Positions 63,514-64,000 of a DNA stretch of 64,000 nucleotides are shown in pieces. The notes beneath the pieces were generated by a model. It saw nothing but the letters and a program-made list of their open reading frames with translations, made no database searches and was not told the origin of the DNA. The translations under genes and the position numbers were made by a program. Numbering within the stretch: position 1 is the first letter of the stretch; every line of letters starts with the position of its first letter. The DNA is from Janthinobacterium agaricidamnosum NBRC 102515 = DSM 9628 (GTDB lineage: Bacteria; Pseudomonadota; Gammaproteobacteria; Burkholderiales; Burkholderiaceae_D), in NCBI RefSeq assembly GCF_000723165.1, contig NZ_HG322949.1, forward strand, positions 2,107,702-2,171,701, given 5' to 3'.

Positions 63514-64000
63514 ATGATCGCTGCCGTGAGTATTTTCCTTGCCACCCTGACCCTGGTGATCTGGCAGCCGCGCGGGCTCGGCATCGGCTGGAGCGCGGCG
63601 CTGGGCGCACTGGCGGCGTTGCTGGCCGGCGTGATCCAGTGGCACGATATTCCGGTGGTGTGGCAGATCGTCTGGAATGCGACCGGCACGTTTATCGCCG
63701 TCATCATCATCAGCCTGCTGCTCGACCAGGCCGGTTTTTTCGAGTGGGCCGCCTTGCATGTGGTCCGCTGGGGCGGCGGTGGCGGCCGCAAGCTGTTCAT
63801 GCTGCTGGTGTTGCTGGGCGCCACTGTGTCGGCGCTGTTCGCCAACGATGGCGCGGCGCTGATCCTGACGCCGATCGTCATCGCGATCTTGCTGGAATTA
63901 CGCTTTTCAGCCCGGGCCACGCTGGCGTTCGTGATGGCGGCCGGTTTTATCGCCGACACCGCCAGCTTGCCGCTGGTGGTGTCGAACCTGGTCAACATCG
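63514..64000 (+). CDS. arsB: ArsB-type arsenite efflux protein, 5' part
   Basis: The first 162 codons of an ArsB/NhaD-like membrane transporter run off the right edge. The visible part has several membrane segments, with [19 protein letters not shown] and [18 protein letters not shown], which match the ArsB transport core. AAAGGA precedes the ATG at 63514. ArsB exports arsenite. Confidence 0.9.
   Translation, partial: MIAAVSIFLATLTLVIWQPRGLGIGWSAALGALAALLAGVIQWHDIPVVWQIVWNATGTFIAVIIISLLLDQAGFFEWAALHVVRWGGGGGRKLFMLLVLLGATVSALFANDGAALILTPIVIAILLELRFSARATLAFVMAAGFIADTASLPLVVSNLVNI

Overview
The window reads as chromosome of a GC-rich betaproteobacterium, most likely Oxalobacteraceae (Janthinobacterium / Massilia / Duganella type). 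This rests on protein flavour, base composition and gene content; no rRNA or marker gene gives a firm name. There are no rRNA, tRNA, CRISPR or prophage genes, and both ends cut through genes (a fliK-like gene at the left, an arsB-like gene at the right).

1-17.8 kb is a flagellar cluster. Leftward: fliE-F-G-H-I-J, then fliD-S-T-K. Rightward from the same divergence point: fliM-N-P-Q-R-flhB-flhA. A FliK-like gene and a short flagellin lie beyond flhA. The order, the lack of fliO between fliN and fliP, a FliM with no CheY-binding peptide at its N-terminus, non-canonical FliG (EHVQ) and FlhB (NPEH) motifs and a compact 290-aa flagellin all match the lateral / Flag-2 type of flagellum rather than a primary chemotactic one. 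Many genes overlap by ATGA or by 8-17 bases, so the two operons look tightly coupled.

18.0-27.1 kb is a leftward block next to the flagellin: a NeuD/PglD-type acyltransferase, an SDR reductase, two KAS III-like synthases, an acyl carrier protein, a second hexapeptide acyltransferase, a DegT-type sugar aminotransferase and a 1068-aa TPR/GT41 (OGT-like) glycosyltransferase. Together they look like a flagellin glycosylation island that makes an amino sugar, acylates it with a short 3-hydroxyacyl group built on the ACP, and attaches glycan to protein.

27.3-45.8 kb is ordinary metabolism and regulation: ETF-ubiquinone oxidoreductase, SDRs, a PAS-LuxR regulator divergent from scoAB CoA-transferase, a DoxX protein, an AraC regulator, dctA, a hydrolase-ridA-relA set, a CDF metal exporter, pirin, azoR with a divergent LysR, and psd. 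45.9-53.3 kb has two divergent TonB-dependent receptors, a DEAD-box helicase and a LON-domain protein. 53.5-56.7 kb is a small polysaccharide-lyase locus with two tandem PL7-like lipoproteins and a PL5-like protein; all three lack the usual catalytic histidine. 57-64 kb has a KfrA-like coiled-coil protein, a DUF1294 protein, a PLP decarboxylase, trpS, a CocE/NonD hydrolase and the start of arsB.

Two families of short dispersed repeats run through the window. One is a 158-bp MITE-like element in three copies with 16-bp terminal inverted repeats and 3-bp TNA target duplications; at two sites the duplicated triplet is a neighbouring gene's stop codon. The other is a ~100-bp palindromic repeat with GACAAAACG ends (two full copies and one half copy).
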